Below are positions 22,480-34,049 of a stretch of DNA of 64,000 nt, piece after piece (position 1 is the stretch's first letter; each line of letters opens with the position of its first letter). The position numbers and the translations under genes were made by a program. The notes under the pieces are model-generated. The model ran no database searches. It was not told the DNA's origin and saw nothing but the letters and a program-made list of their open reading frames with translations. The DNA is from Notamacropus eugenii (lineage: Eukaryota; Chordata; Mammalia; Diprotodontia; Macropodidae). The stretch lies in the NCBI RefSeq assembly GCF_028372415.1, contig NC_092873.1:349207390-349271389 (forward strand), written 5' to 3'.

Positions 22480-22900
22480 AGCCCCTTCCGTGGCCCCCTC
22501 CGGCTTCCCCTCTTTCAATCCGGGTCCCCCCTTCCTGCTTCGCTTTCCCGTCTCGATTTCTTCGGGTTCCTTCTTTCATCCCCTACCTCCTGCTCGGTTC
22601 TGGCCGGGGCCCTCGTCCACCGCTCCGCGCCCTCAGCCGCGGCTCTAAGTTTAAATTTCCCGTCCGCCCCGCCCCTACTAGAAACAACCCAACCACCGCG
22701 TGAAGAGGCAGAACGGCGGCCGCAGAGGGACAAAAAGCTTGGCAGACGACGCGCCTCCTGCGCTTCACCCCCTCCCTGCCTCGGCCCCGCCTCTCCCGAC
22801 TTCCCATTGGCTAAGAGTTCTGCCTTGCTCGCCCCGCCCCTTGTGACAGGCCGCAGGCGGGGCTTTAAAATTTAAAGGGGGCGGCGGTGGGTTGGTTCGA
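22480..22900 (-). promoter_or_regulatory. CpG island, likely DBF4B promoter and 5' UTR exon
   Basis: GC- and CpG-rich block at the 5' end of DBF4B. It holds a minus-strand CCAAT box (plus: cccattggc near 22803), GC boxes (gccccgcccct near 22831), an E2F-like tttcccgtc near 22655 and TTTAAA motifs near 22648 and 22864 that resemble cell-cycle CHR elements, fitting a gene expressed in S phase. A possible donor (GTAGGG) for a noncoding first exon ends near 22587. The exact start site is not determinable here. Confidence 0.6.
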
Positions 22901-23224
22901 GGTCGGGTTTCCAGCCTGTTACCTGGTGCCCCTCCCGGCTCCTGGCCTATGGGGAGGGCGGCGCCGCTGCCTTCTTATCTGAGAGACCCAGGCGGTGGCG
23001 CAGGGATGCTTGGGTGGGGGGCGGGGAGGTTCAGCTGTTCCTGCCTATTTCATTTTACTTAGGGAAATGCCAGGAACACAGCAGGCGCTTAATAAATGCT
23101 TATTCCCTTCCCTGCTTTTCTCCCCAGTTGTTGCCTATGGCCATCCCCTGAAGTCCTTCTCAGTTTATCCTTTTATTCTTTTTTGTGGTTGTTTTAATTT
23201 TGCCTCCCTCACTGAACTAATGTG

Positions 23225-23400
23225 TTAAAAAGTCAACAAGCATTTTTAAATCTTCTACTGTGTGCCTAGCACTGTGCTATGTGCTGGAGATTAAAAAAAA
23301 AACTAATGCTCCCTGCTCTCAAGCAGCTCATAGTCTAGTGCAGGAGACAACATGGATAAGTAATCTATAAACAAGATAAACTGAAGATAATAAAACTTTC
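23225..23400 (+). repeat. Interspersed repeat, 'tgtgccaggcac' family
   Basis: Reads aagtcaacaagcattttta, ctgtgtgcctagcactgtgc, then ctctcaagcagctcatagtc and ggagacaacatgga. Shared with copies at 48255, 50100 and 56575. Confidence 0.6.
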
Positions 23401-24150
23401 ATCACAGACATTGGAGGTGCAGCAAAATAAAATTCCCATATTGGCAAGGTCTGAAAGATCGATGTCTCTCCCTGCATCTTTGGCTGAACATCATCCATTT
23501 AGAGTTGAAAACTTTGCCAGCAGAACACAGACTCTAGCAGATTCTGCTAAAATGGGAAGTCTTTTGAGTATGGTGCTGATGGGCCATGGTGTCTACCCAT
23601 CTAAGATCAGAGTAAGATTGGCAAGGCTCAAAGTTGGCCTAACGGTGAATTTTGCCCCCAGAGCAACTCTCAGACTAGTTTACTAACTTGTAGAGGAGTC
23701 TGGATGCGGTAGAGGAAGTATCCACAAAAGTCAAATCACTCAAGGATTTATTCATGAGTGTACATCTCCCTGAGTGTTGTCAGTTTCTTAAGGACAGAGA
23801 CCATGTGCCGTTTTTCTTTGACTCCCTCCTAAGGCCTAGCACACAGTGTTAGCATAACAGACTTTTAGAGCTGGAGGACACCAGATATACAAGGAAGGGG
23901 AAGTGACAAACTTTTATCAAACACCTACCAAGTGCCAGGCACACGCTAAGTACTTTTTAATTATCTCATTTGATTCTTACAACAATCCTGGGAGGTGAGT
24001 ACTGTTATTTATCCCCCTTTCAGAGTTAAGATTTGCCCAGGTTAACAAAAGCCAGTAAGTATCTGAGGCAGAATTTGAAGGAAAGGCTTCCTGACTTCAC
24101 TACCAATGTTCTATCCATGGTACACTTAGCTGCCTCTAAATAGATTGTAG

Positions 24151-24390
24151 GGTAGCTGGGTGGGCACAGTAACAGAGTTCCAGGCCTGGGATCAGGAAGA
24201 TTCGAATTTGGGAGTTCAAATCTAGCCTCAGACACTTATTATCAAGTCACTTAACTCTCTTTGCCTCCATTCCCTTATCTGTAAAATGAGCTAGAGAAGG
24301 AAATGCAAACCACTCCAGTACCTTTACCAAGAAAACCCTAAATGGGTTCATAAAAAGTTAAACACAAATGAAACGTCTCAACAATAACGA
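24151..24390 (+). repeat. Marsupial SINE, near full length
   Basis: Head ggtagctgggtgggcacag, core cctcagacacttattat, tail gaaatgcaaaccactccagt then aagaaaaccctaaatgggtt. Confidence 0.75.
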
Positions 24391-24404
24391 GTAGATTTCA
24401 GATC

Positions 24405-24580
24405 CTAGATTTAGAGCTGGAAGAGGTTGTAGAGGCCATCTAGTCCAACTCCCTCATTTTACAGATGAGGAAACTGAGGCTCAGAGAAGTTAAGTGATTT
24501 GTTCAAGGTCACACAGGTTGTAAAATGATAGAGGGAGGATTTGAAGCAGGTTCTCAGACTCCAAATCCAAGATTATGGAA
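24405..24580 (+). repeat. MIR-like interspersed repeat
   Basis: Well-preserved copy: tagatttagagctggaagag, ccatctagtccaactccctc, cagatgaggaaactgaggct, aaggtcacacaggttg. Confidence 0.75.
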
Positions 24581-24822
24581 AGAGTCTTGGACTTGGAGTC
24601 AGAAAAAGTGGTTTCAGATCCCCTTGTGAAACATAGGTAAGTTGGTCTTCTGGGGGCTTCCGTTTCTTCATCAGTAAAATAAAAGGATTAGTCCAGTTTA
24701 AAGGTTCTTAATCTTTTTGTGTTGTGGAGCCCTTTGGAAGTCAGGTGAGGCCTAGGGAGCCCTTCTCAGAATAAAGGTTTTAAATCCATAAAATAAAATA
24801 CACAGAGTTGTAAAAAAAATAG

Positions 24823-24865
<43 letters not shown>

Positions 24866-24874
24866 TGTGTGTGT
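24823..24874 (+). repeat. (GT)n microsatellite
   Basis: Nearly uninterrupted GT dinucleotide run. Confidence 0.95.
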
Positions 24875-25224
24875 AGAGGTTAAAGTCCATGAACCCCAGG
24901 TTAACTAGGAAGTCCCAGACAAGATGATCTTTGTCTTTGATACATCCTTGGAATAAGTTCAGAGATCTGTCACCTAGCTGTTCATCATTCTTTAATTGGT
25001 AACTGCTAATAGGAAAGTTCAGCCATCACTAACTAAGTATTGACTCCTTACAAACTTTCCCCTTCCAAAACCAGTTTTTAAAAAACCGTTCTCTACTGGC
25101 CTGTCCCAGTGTCTGAAATATATTAGGATAGATTTCTTTAAGATTTCATTGTTTGATACCTCTGAGAGCTGAAATGTTAAACTTAGTAGTCATTAACACT
25201 TTGTCCAAAGTGGCTTTTATCAGA

Positions 25225-25480
25225 TACTTTCCAAAGCTAACTGAGAGCAAGAGGTGAGGGTAGGGAGTTTGGGATGAAAGAGGAAAAAAACGCTATTTGA
25301 GAGTCCATGAGATTGTGTTCGTCCTTCGTTGCTACAGAAGACCATGCCATCAGAGAAATGATGACATGACTTGCACTTGGCTTTGTTTTGAGCGAGGGAG
25401 GGCTGTGCAGGTCACCAGCCTCACTTCTCCTCCAGAGCCATCTGAATCCAGTGACCTGATATTCCTGAGTCCATGACAGC
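25225..25480 (-). repeat. WSINE-type SINE tail, inverted
   Basis: Reverse complement of the tail seen at 30480-30660: gttcgtccttcgttgctaca, accatgccatcagagaaatg, atgacatgacttgcacttgg, gggctgtgcaggtcaccagc. Confidence 0.75.
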
Positions 25481-26079
25481 TGAAAGTTTAATGACTGTTT
25501 GGCCAAACACCTCATTTTACAGATAAACTGAGAGGCTGAAGGTCAGTGAGCGATGAAGCTGGGAGGAACAAAGCCTCCAGATAGCCAAAGCCAGGGTCCC
25601 TTTCCGTATAGGCCACTCACTGCTGTAGCAGGACATGGCTTGCTGGGAATCAGAGTAGGGAATGTTTTGAAAAGGAGAGAAATGAAGAGAGGTGGAAGGA
25701 GAACCTAGATACTGGAGTGGGGCAGTCAGCCAGACCTAGGTTGAATTAAGATGTCAGCATTTTAGCTACAGAGCTCTTTCACTTTTCTTTCTTGTCCTGC
25801 TACCCCCACCCCATTCCACTCATTTTGGTGATGCTCCTTTCTAAAGCATCCACTGTGTTCAAGATGTCCTGAGACACTCAGGAGGGGCAGGCGTCCCCAC
25901 AAGCCCTGCCCCTATCTTTGTGGGACTGTACCTTTCCTGAGCACAGAACTCCTTTTTTCTACTATTGTGATTATAGGTAATAATATGTACCAATAACTGT
26001 GCATAGGGGAAAGAGCTCTGAACTGAGAATTGGGACCTTTAACTATTAACTATAGTTCTATTAACTCATTTTTATATAG

Positions 26080-26335
26080 AGCAGCTAGATGGTGAAGTGT
26101 AGAGTGATGATCCTGTAGTCAGGAAGACCTAAGTTCAAATCTAGCCTCAGACACTTACTAGCTGCATGTCCTTGGGCAAGTCATAGCTGTTTGTTTCAGT
26201 TTCCTCGCTTGTAAAATAGGGATCAAAATACTACCTATTTCCCAGGGTTGTTATTAGAATCAAATGAGATAAAAGTTGTAAAGTGCTTAGTATAGTGCCT
26301 GGCACATAGTAGGCACAATATAAAAGCTAGCTGTT
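26080..26335 (+). repeat. CORE-SINE, near full length
   Basis: Head agagcagctagatggtgaag, core cctcagacacttactagctg, tail agtgcctggcacatagtagg. Confidence 0.8.
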
Positions 26336-26384
26336 GGAGAACCACTGCATTATACCATGCTGTCTCTCATTAATAATAATAGCT

Positions 26385-26510
26385 AACTCTTAATGAGGGA
26401 GGGAAGGAGAGAATTTGGAATTCAAAAATTAAAAAAAAAGAAACCCCAAATGTTAAAAATTGTTTTTACATGTAATTGGAGGAAAATAAGATATTCAATT
26501 TAAAATAATA
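26385..26510 (+). mobile_element. L1 3'-terminal fragment
   Basis: Short 5'-truncated copy: gggagggaaggagagaattt, ggaattcaaaaatt, then gttaaaaattgtttttacat and gtaattgg, the usual end of a marsupial L1 type. Confidence 0.65.
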
Positions 26511-27578
26511 ATAAAATTAGCTGACATTTACGTGTCATTTCGTGCATCTTATCTTACATTTTATCTTCACAATAGCCCTGTGAGGTCTTGTTGGGAAGAG
26601 AGCCACTTTGTTACTGGTGAGGATGTAAGACCCTGGTCCTCGACCTCACCAAACTTTTCTTTGACTTGTGACCCTCTTCCATATGTTTCCTGGCCAAGTG
26701 TATTCCCCATACGTGTTCCCTTTCTCAGAGAATATACTTTTTATTAATTTTGCTAGACTGTAGAATTAAGTTTCTTTTGCTTTGCATTAGCATTCTCTGG
26801 CTGGTCTGATAAAAGAGTTCAGAAACTATGAGTTCTTTGAATGCCTTTATCCTGGTAGATTTCAGGACTCTGTGTATGAGAGGGACCTTGAGATATAGCA
26901 TTATTTTCCATTTTTCAGATGAGGAAAATGAGATTAAGGATGGGATAGAAACCAACCCATTTTTCTTCGGTGGCATGATCAGAGGAAAACTCTTTATTAT
27001 TGAGTCAGATGATCAGAACTGAGTAAGAGGGTCTGGGCACCTATCTCCTTATAGAGTCAGGATTGGGTCACAGCCTAATCCATTTGCATAAAAGAAAGAA
27101 GCTATCTCAGAATTAGGGAAAGAGAGATTTTTAAGTTTGATTATTGTGATGGTTGGATGTGAGCATGGAGCCAAGGGAAGACAACAATGGCAGAAAAAGA
27201 AATACAAAAGGAGAATCATTCATTCTACTGACATCTTAGATAGGAAGATCAAGGGGAAGACAGTCCCAAGAAAAGACTGACTTTCTCCAGTTTTTTATCC
27301 ACAGATACTATAATATAACCCGCTGTTTTGTTACCCACGTGTCCAATAAAATGAAATTTGCCTCAGCCACAAAGAGGCCAGGCGCTGACCAGAGATAGCT
27401 ATCAGTGTGAAGTCAGGGAGAGAACCCAATCTCTGCCTGGGTTTTAGGAATTTTTCCCAACAGGGGCTGAGTGATTGCGAGTGAACTCGGAACTTTTTAA
27501 TCTACAATAAACTCCCTAAAGTCAAAGAGAAGAGAATCAAATAGACCTTAGAGGCCATTATATCACTCCTTAGATTTA

Positions 27579-27762
27579 CAGGGGTGGGGAACCTTCGGCC
27601 CTCTAGGTCCTCAAGTGCAGCCCTTTGACTGAATCCCAACTTCACAGAACAAATCCCCTTAATAAAAGGATTTGTTCTGTAAAACTTAAACTCAGTCACA
27701 AGGTGGCACCCCAGGACCTAGAAGGCTACTTGTGGCCTCAGGGATACGGGTTCCCCACCCTG
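27579..27762. mobile_element. hAT-like MITE
   Basis: 184-bp palindromic element with terminal inverted repeats caggggtggggaacct and ggttccccaccctg. The interior is itself inverted (acagaacaaatcccctt ... aaggatttgttctgt). Same family as 45119-45320. Confidence 0.7.
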
Positions 27763-28424
27763 GTTTAAAACAAATTAATTATAACAGGGCTCAAAAACAA
27801 AACAAAACCCTGAAGTGATTAGCTCTTGTTTACATGCCTAATAAGTACCAGAGGCAGGATTTTGACTGACCTATCTCCCAACTCAAGACCCAGTACTTTG
27901 TCCATTAACTGATACATCAAAATAGCTCATACCTTAATAAAAGCAGCCAATATTAACATATTGATTTAAAGTTTGCAAAGCATTTTTCATATATTATCTC
28001 ATTTGGTCCTCACAACAACCCTCTGAAGTAGGTGCTATTATTATTTTTATTTTATAGATAAGGAAATTGAAGTGGAGAGAAAATGACTTATCTAGGATCA
28101 CTGTAGCTAGCGTCTAAGATTTTAACTCACATCTGCCTGACTTGCAATGCTAACATTATCCATTGTGCTACCTAGCCGCCTTGTTCATTGTTAATTACCT
28201 TCTTCCCAACCAAGGGAAAAGAAAAGGAACTGGATAGTTAATGAAATAGAAACAGGTAAAGATAAATTACCTATTGGTCTAAAGTAAATTTTTTTAAAAT
28301 ATAAAAATAAAAAAATACATTTTAAAAAATAATTTCTTTAATTAAAAAAATAAATTAAAAAAAAATAAAACCAAAGTATACAAAGATATTCCCCGTTTTC
28401 CAAATGAGTTTAAAGAAGGCAACT

Positions 28425-28720
28425 TTTTGTGGTAATAAAGAACTGGAAACAAATTGGGTACCCGCTAATTGGGCAATGGTCCAATGAATTGAGGCACATG
28501 AATGTAATGGAATATTATTGTATTGTACAAAACAGCAAATATGAGGAAGTCAGAGAAATGAGGGAAGATATATATGAAATGGTACATAGTGAAATAAGAA
28601 GAACCAAAAGAATAATATACATAAGGCATACAACAATAAGAATGATAAAATGAAACTGAACATCAGGTAATTATAATGACAATTCTTGATCCTAGAGGAA
28701 GAGATCAAGAAATACAACTA
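28425..28720 (+). mobile_element. L1 3' fragment
   Basis: Matches the marsupial L1 tail: gtggtaataaagaactggaa, attgggcaatggtccaatga, aatgtaatggaatattattg, then gaagaaccaaaagaataata. It reads in one frame for about 70 codons but is a remnant. Confidence 0.65.
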
Positions 28721-28979
28721 ACTCCCTTCATCTGTTAGAAAGCTAGAGCATGATAAGTATGGAATATGGGTCAATTTGTCAAGTGATGTTGCTTAACTAT
28801 TTTTTCTTCTTTAGAAGGGAAACTTTACTAGGTAGGAGCAGGAGAAAGGGATTTATTTGAAATTGACTTTTACACACACAAAAAAGAAAGGCATCAATAG
28901 CATTCTAAAATGAAGATAATAAAGAGGTAGGCAAGAGACTCAAAGAAGTGATTCTTCATCTTATACATGGTTCCTGAGA

Positions 28980-29085
28980 AAGGCAACATGGTATAATGGA
29001 AAAGGTGCTGAATTGAGAGTCAGGAAAGACCTGGATTCTTTTACTTTCTGGCTATGTGACAGCACATGTTAGAACCCTTACTCTA
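28980..29085 (+). repeat. MIR-like fragment
   Basis: aacatggtataatggaaaag, gagagtcaggaaagacctgg, ctggctatgtgac. Confidence 0.5.
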
Positions 29086-29539
29086 GAGTAGGGCTTCCTC
29101 AATTTTTTCCACTCAAGACCTCTTTTTGCATTTCAGCAGCATTTGTTGGCATTGCATGGTCTGAGGGCATGCATAGAGCAAAGTGCGCATGCTGTGTGTT
29201 CAGAGCCAAGGCTACAGTGAAGTTGTGTACCAGGCAAACACTGCCATAAACACCTCAGATTCATTACTTGTTTGATTTTGAATTAATTTTTGGTTGTCGT
29301 GCTTTAGAAACCTTTTACTGTTGCCAAATTTTTGGGTCCCAATCCACAGTTTAAGAAGAGCTGTGGAAGAGGTCAACTAGTTCATTGTTTGCTAATGTTT
29401 ATCAAGTTCATAATAGCAAAAATAATTTTTTTAAAAACACCGTATATCTGGTTACATCAGAGTGAATTGGAATTTTTCCAAGGAAGGTTGTTGGTGTGAA
29501 TAGCAAGCTAGATCACAAGACTGGTATGTCCAAGTCTAC

Positions 29540-30140
29540 CAACTATCACTGAAGTGTTAGCACTGACTGGAACCAGTTCCATACTATTCAAATTATTAGC
29601 AGGATACTACAAGCAACAATCTGGGATCCACTACTCACACACTTTGACCCTTCATGCAGAGGTTTATGGGAGAGTAAAAGCAAATGATGGCCATAAATAT
29701 CATGAGAGCATTGGCCTTTCAAATTCCAGAGATGATCCTGAGAAGTTTTTCTCTCTATGACCAGAAGAATGGAAAGACCTGCATACCCTCAGTGAATGAA
29801 TGGGATAAGGGATATGCCTTGAAGAGTAAACAGCAGGATCTAATTTAATGATTTCCAACCATTCTGGGAACAATCTAGAGAGACTTCTTGATCTGGAAAG
29901 AAATCATCTAAAAATACTGCTGGTTAATGGTATCCATACAGAATCCAGCAGACCATATGAGTAACCTATAGTGGAGGTATGAAAAAAGAATGGAAACATA
30001 CAAATGACCTGCTTTCAAGGAACTTTTATTTTCAAGGAAGGAGACAGTACATGTGGAAAGCTGTGACCAAGGAAGATTATTTTGGCTTAAAAAATTACAG
30101 GGATGTTCTCATCCCTGGCTCTGACCCTGTAACTGGCAAC
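29540..30140. other. Unclassified sequence upstream of the RPL37A retrocopy
   Basis: Two plus-strand frames stay open for roughly 50-65 codons (29554-29760 and the stretch before 30141), but I do not recognise either product, and there is no splice or promoter context. Possibly another decayed element. Confidence 0.3.
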
Positions 30141-30374
30141 ATGGCTAAATATACCAAAAAGGCTGGAATTGTTGGTAAATATGAAACATGCTATGGTGCA
30201 TCCTTCAGAAAAATGGTGAAGAAAACTCAAATTAGTCAGGATGCCAAGTATGTTTGCTCTTGTGGCAAGAACAAAATGAAGAGATGGGCTGTGGGTGTCT
30301 GGCATTGTGGATCCTGTATGAAAACAGTAGTTGGTGGTGCATGGATCTACAATACCACCTCTGTAGTCACAGTT
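30141..30374 (+). pseudogene. RPL37A: RPL37A retrocopy, truncated by a SINE
   Basis: Intronless copy of the 60S ribosomal protein eL43 gene. It reads [20 protein letters not shown], then [37 protein letters not shown] and [14 protein letters not shown], clearly RPL37A with many substitutions. One residue of the CxxC zinc site spacing is missing (CSCGK instead of CSFCGK). The last 14 or so codons are absent because a SINE begins at 30375. It continues an open frame upstream of the native ATG, which has no meaning for the gene. A nonfunctional processed pseudogene. Confidence 0.92.
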
Positions 30375-30660
30375 GGGGCAGCTAGGTGGTGCAGTGGATA
30401 GAGCACCAGTGCAGGAGTCAGGAGGACCGGAGTTCAAATCTCACTTCAGGCAAGTCACTTAACCCCAACTGCCTCATCCTGGGTCATCTCCAGTCATCCT
30501 GATGAATATCTAGTCACTGGATTCAGAGGGCTCTGGAGAAGTGAGGCTGGTGACCTGCACAGCCCTCCCTCACTCCAAACAAAGTCAAGTGCAAGTCATG
30601 TCATCATTTCTCTGATGGCATGGTCTTCTTCACTAACGAAGGATGAACCCGCACAAAGTG
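30375..30660 (+). mobile_element. WSINE-type SINE, full length, inside RPL37A copy
   Basis: Head ggggcagctaggtggtgcag, body ggagttcaaatctcacttca, tail gtcatctccagtcatcctga, ggctggtgacctgcacagcc and tcatgtcatcatttctctga. Younger than the retrocopy that it interrupts. Confidence 0.85.
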
Positions 30661-31014
30661 TACTGGATTTTGAACAAAAGAAATAATGTGAATGAGTACT
30701 TTATGCCATAGGTTAAGGATGGCTTGGCTGATCTGCTTTGTGGCCAGTGGTTTTCAGTTTTTGACCTCACAGGATCATTGCAGGGATTAAATGAAGTAAT
30801 ATTTGTAAAGTGTTTAGTACTGTGTCTGGAACATAAGGTGCTATCTATATTTATTAAAATAATAATTTATTATTAAATATATCAATATATTATAATTATA
30901 TGCCATTGCTTATTGAGATATCATAATTATTATTGTTATTATTCTTATTTTTGAGGAAGACATAGACTGCTTTCATCTTTCCAGTTATCTGGATCAATGT
31001 GAGTCTTTCCCAGG

Positions 31015-31173
31015 AGTCACCTTAGGAGCACTGGCCTCCTTGCAATGGTTAATGGAGAAAATAGTCAGATATATATGAATTATCTATGTGTTGTTATACC
31101 TTGATGACCTCACTGTCTTTGGAAAGGCATTGGAAGAACATGAAGAAAGACTAATAAAAGTGTTATACTAACA
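31015..31173 (+). mobile_element. Ty3/gypsy-like reverse transcriptase relic
   Basis: A short fossil of the RT domain. A stretch from 31091 reads YLDDLTVFGKALEEHEERL, with the YLDD catalytic box at 31097-31108 and the EEHEERL segment typical of Ty3/gypsy (Metaviridae-kin) RT; just before it, a LMEK segment fits the preceding RT motif. No LTRs, gag or other domains were found near it. It is broken and looks old. Confidence 0.55.
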
Positions 31174-31194
31174 AAACAAAGTTGATATGAATGA

Positions 31195-31320
31195 ACAAAA
31201 AAGCATTTAAGTGCTTGCTATATGCCAAGCTCTGGGGATAAAAATACAAAAGCAAAGACAATTCCTGCCCTGAAGGAGCTTCCCCTCAAGGGGAAAACAT
31301 ATAAGGGAGAGGTGGGGTGT
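31195..31320 (+). repeat. Interspersed repeat, 'tgtgccaggcac' family
   Basis: gcatttaagtgcttgctata, tgccaagctctggggataaa, cctgccctgaaggagcttcc. Confidence 0.55.
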
Positions 31321-31806
31321 AAGGGAGCAGTACTTTGGTCAAAAAGTTACAAGGATGGTACATAGAGACATCTAGGGGTAGATTGACCTGCTCCATTCAC
31401 ATCTGCAGTGACAGAGTTGATTCAATTATAGTTCATGTTTCCAGAACTATTGGGGAGGTGAGCAAGAAAGGAGATGACACATGCTTAGTAGGTATAACAG
31501 GAAACAAGAAGCCTATGGAAGAGGTGGTGGGAGTACAGAGGGAAGCCTGGCTGGGGCTTTCCTGAAATAATGTTCTGAGAGGTCATCACAGATCTGGAGA
31601 GTGGGGTCCCCAAAGCAGAAATCCCTCTAAGACAATAGTGTCAAATTCAGAGAGAAATGGAAACCATTACTCAATTAGTGCGTGAGGATTCTTGCAGGCT
31701 ACATATTAACTTATTTTAAAAAATGTAATATTTTTGTGTTTTATTGTATTTTTATTTATTGCATTAAATATCTACCACATTCAAGAGAGGACAATTCAGG
31801 ATAACT

Positions 31807-32013
31807 TTATTCTAAGGCATAGTCTCTGGTATAGGCAGTATATTTGACCTGAATTTGTCCATTGACAAATGTCACTTTTATAGAACCTCTGTCAAGTATG
31901 TGGGTCATACAGTATGTCAACAAGGCGTGATCACTAATGCAGGAATGGTCTGCATTGACCACATCCATAAAATCTTTGAGAAATATGAACTTTTCTAGGA
32001 TTGGACGGTTCAT
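31807..32013 (-). other. Unassigned 68-codon reading frame
   Basis: Reads MNRPILEKFIFLKDFMDVV and ends KYTAYTRDYALE. The composition looks protein-like and its TAA stop overlaps an AATAAA signal, but there is no recognisable family, no splice context and no poly(A) tail. It could be the end of a decayed retrocopy or chance. Confidence 0.3.
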
Positions 32014-32221
32014 TATTTCTTAAGAACTATGCTCCTATTGAATGAATGAATGAAATGAAATCTGGAACACTGAATGAAATCACTAAATGACTTTACTCAT
32101 GCATACATGATTGAAGAGACCCAGTTGCAAAAGGTCAGGAAATGACATATCGCTCTGAAACTTACAGAGTCATTGGAGATCAATGGACAGGAAAACATGG
32201 ACCAAGTTCAGAAACTTGGTC

Positions 32222-32284
32222 AACACACACACATACACACACACGTACACACACACACATACCCATACAAACACACACACAAGT
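32222..32284 (+). repeat. (AC)n microsatellite, interrupted
   Basis: AC dinucleotide tract with AT, GT and CC interruptions. Confidence 0.9.
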
Positions 32285-33057
32285 GTTGGCCCATATGCAT
32301 CTAAGTGCTAGAAACACTCTTGACATTAATAAGGTATCAAGGAAAATTTATTACAGCAGAGTTCAGAGGAATTGAACACTTTGGCCAAAGCAGGCCCCCA
32401 CCCTCTTTTCAGGAGGAGGGAGCACTGAAAACAGAAGTGAGATGAGCTATATACCATCAGTTCAAGACAGATCCTCCCACCAGGAGATGGATTAGTCCAT
32501 TCTCCATTAGGTTACCAACTTCTTTACATGCCCATTACGTAACCCCCCCTTAATGTGATTTCCCCTCCCAAACATGCTTTAACATAGGACCCATGATCAG
32601 AAAATAGAGGGATAATTTTATGCAGGGTGTATCTGCTTATATACATGAGGTTCATTAAGCAAGCGCCATGAAGGAAAGCCTTCTTCAGGTAACTCTAGGT
32701 CATTTTTCTTGGCCATTTCTAGCTAGCTGTAGATTTGGTTCCTTTATCAAATACTTTGTAATTTTCTGAAGGCCACTGTCTGGTTGAGTTCACCTGCAGT
32801 CTGCTGGCCTTCTTATTATCTAAATTATTCTCAATGACTTTATCAATTAACAATAACTTACTGTGGAAACTTAACTTTTGCTGTCTCTCACATAAGGAAA
32901 CCTTTTGTCCTGTACACAAGATGCCCAAGTTAATTGGGAGGCAGTGTAGTCCAGAGGGAAATCACTGGATTTGGGGTCAAAGGATCAAAAGTTTGCTGGA
33001 CTATGTTCAAAACCTTAGTTGCCTCACCTGTAAAACAGACATAATAATATCAGTGAT

Positions 33058-33300
33058 GGGTAGCTAGGTGGCACAGTAGATAGAATGCCAGCCTTGGAGT
33101 CAGGAAGACTCATTTTCCAAAGCTCAAATCCAGGCTCAAACATTAGTTGTGTGATCCTGGACAAGTCCCTTAACCCTGTTTGTCTCAGCTTCTCATATGT
33201 AAAATGAATCAGAGAAGGATTGGCAAACCACTCCAGTATCTCTGCCAAGAAAACGCCAATGGGGTTATAGAATCAGATAAGATTGAAACTACTGAACGAC
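33058..33300 (+). repeat. Marsupial SINE, near full length
   Basis: Head gggtagctaggtggcacagt, core gtgtgatcctggacaagtcc, tail ttggcaaaccactccagtat then gccaagaaaacgccaatggg. Confidence 0.8.
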
Positions 33301-34049
33301 ACCAATGATACCTATTAGGATTGCTGTGATGATAATGTATGTAAAGTGCTTTGCAAAACTTAAGTTAATAAATATATAAAGGGTTACTGGCATTGACATA
33401 TATAACTTTCCTTTATTCTTATACATCTGCCCCTTTTCCACGGGTGCTGAATGATCATCAGCGCCCACATTCCTCTCAGAAGTGTGGCCATATGAGTCGG
33501 GACCCACTGTCTAAGAAGTGCAGAAGGGGTTGAGGAAAAAGTTTAAGAAGTTCTGATCTAGAATAGCTAGTATTTGTGCAGTCTCAACATTAGCCACTAG
33601 GCGACACTCTGAGCTCAGCCCATGTCCCAGGTCCACAGGCCTATTTCCAAGGGATGGAGTTGTAAATTGAGGTTGGATCGTTTTTGCTTAAATAGAGAAA
33701 AGGTTTTATTTCAAACAGTGCCTTGATCAATGAAGCCCTGCTTTTCAAGTGTTCTTGAAGCTCTAAGGGAACTTATTGGCCAGGGTGGATGTGTCTGAAC
33801 CCGTGGACCGTCTTTTCTGGGTGCTAATGACCAGGACACACAGGCTTGAACTTGTGGACAGTTTCTTCCACACATTTTCAAGACCCTTAGTGGTCTCAGA
33901 TATAGGCGTGTGTTATCTGAAGGGAAACCTGCCATGGACTGGTTCTCATAAGTATCCTAAAGTGATGTAGCCAATGAAATTGGAAAGTGGTTATTTCTGG
34001 ACAGATAGTTTGCTCAGCTTGGTTACTATTAACTATCTTACAGGCATAC

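Larger units (their letters stand above)
22900..27570. other. Intergenic spacer, repeat-rich
   Basis: No gene is seen. Contains repeats near 23225, 24151, 24405, 25225, 26080 and 26385, and a GT microsatellite. Confidence 0.55.

Noticed and set aside
21667-22875. Long proline-rich open frames on both strands
   Set aside because: They are produced by the 31-bp minisatellite, which has no stop in several frames, and overlap the DBF4B start exon and CpG island.
29554-29760. Possible gene fragment before the RPL37A copy
   Set aside because: No family recognised, and no continuity with the retrocopy; listed only as unclassified.
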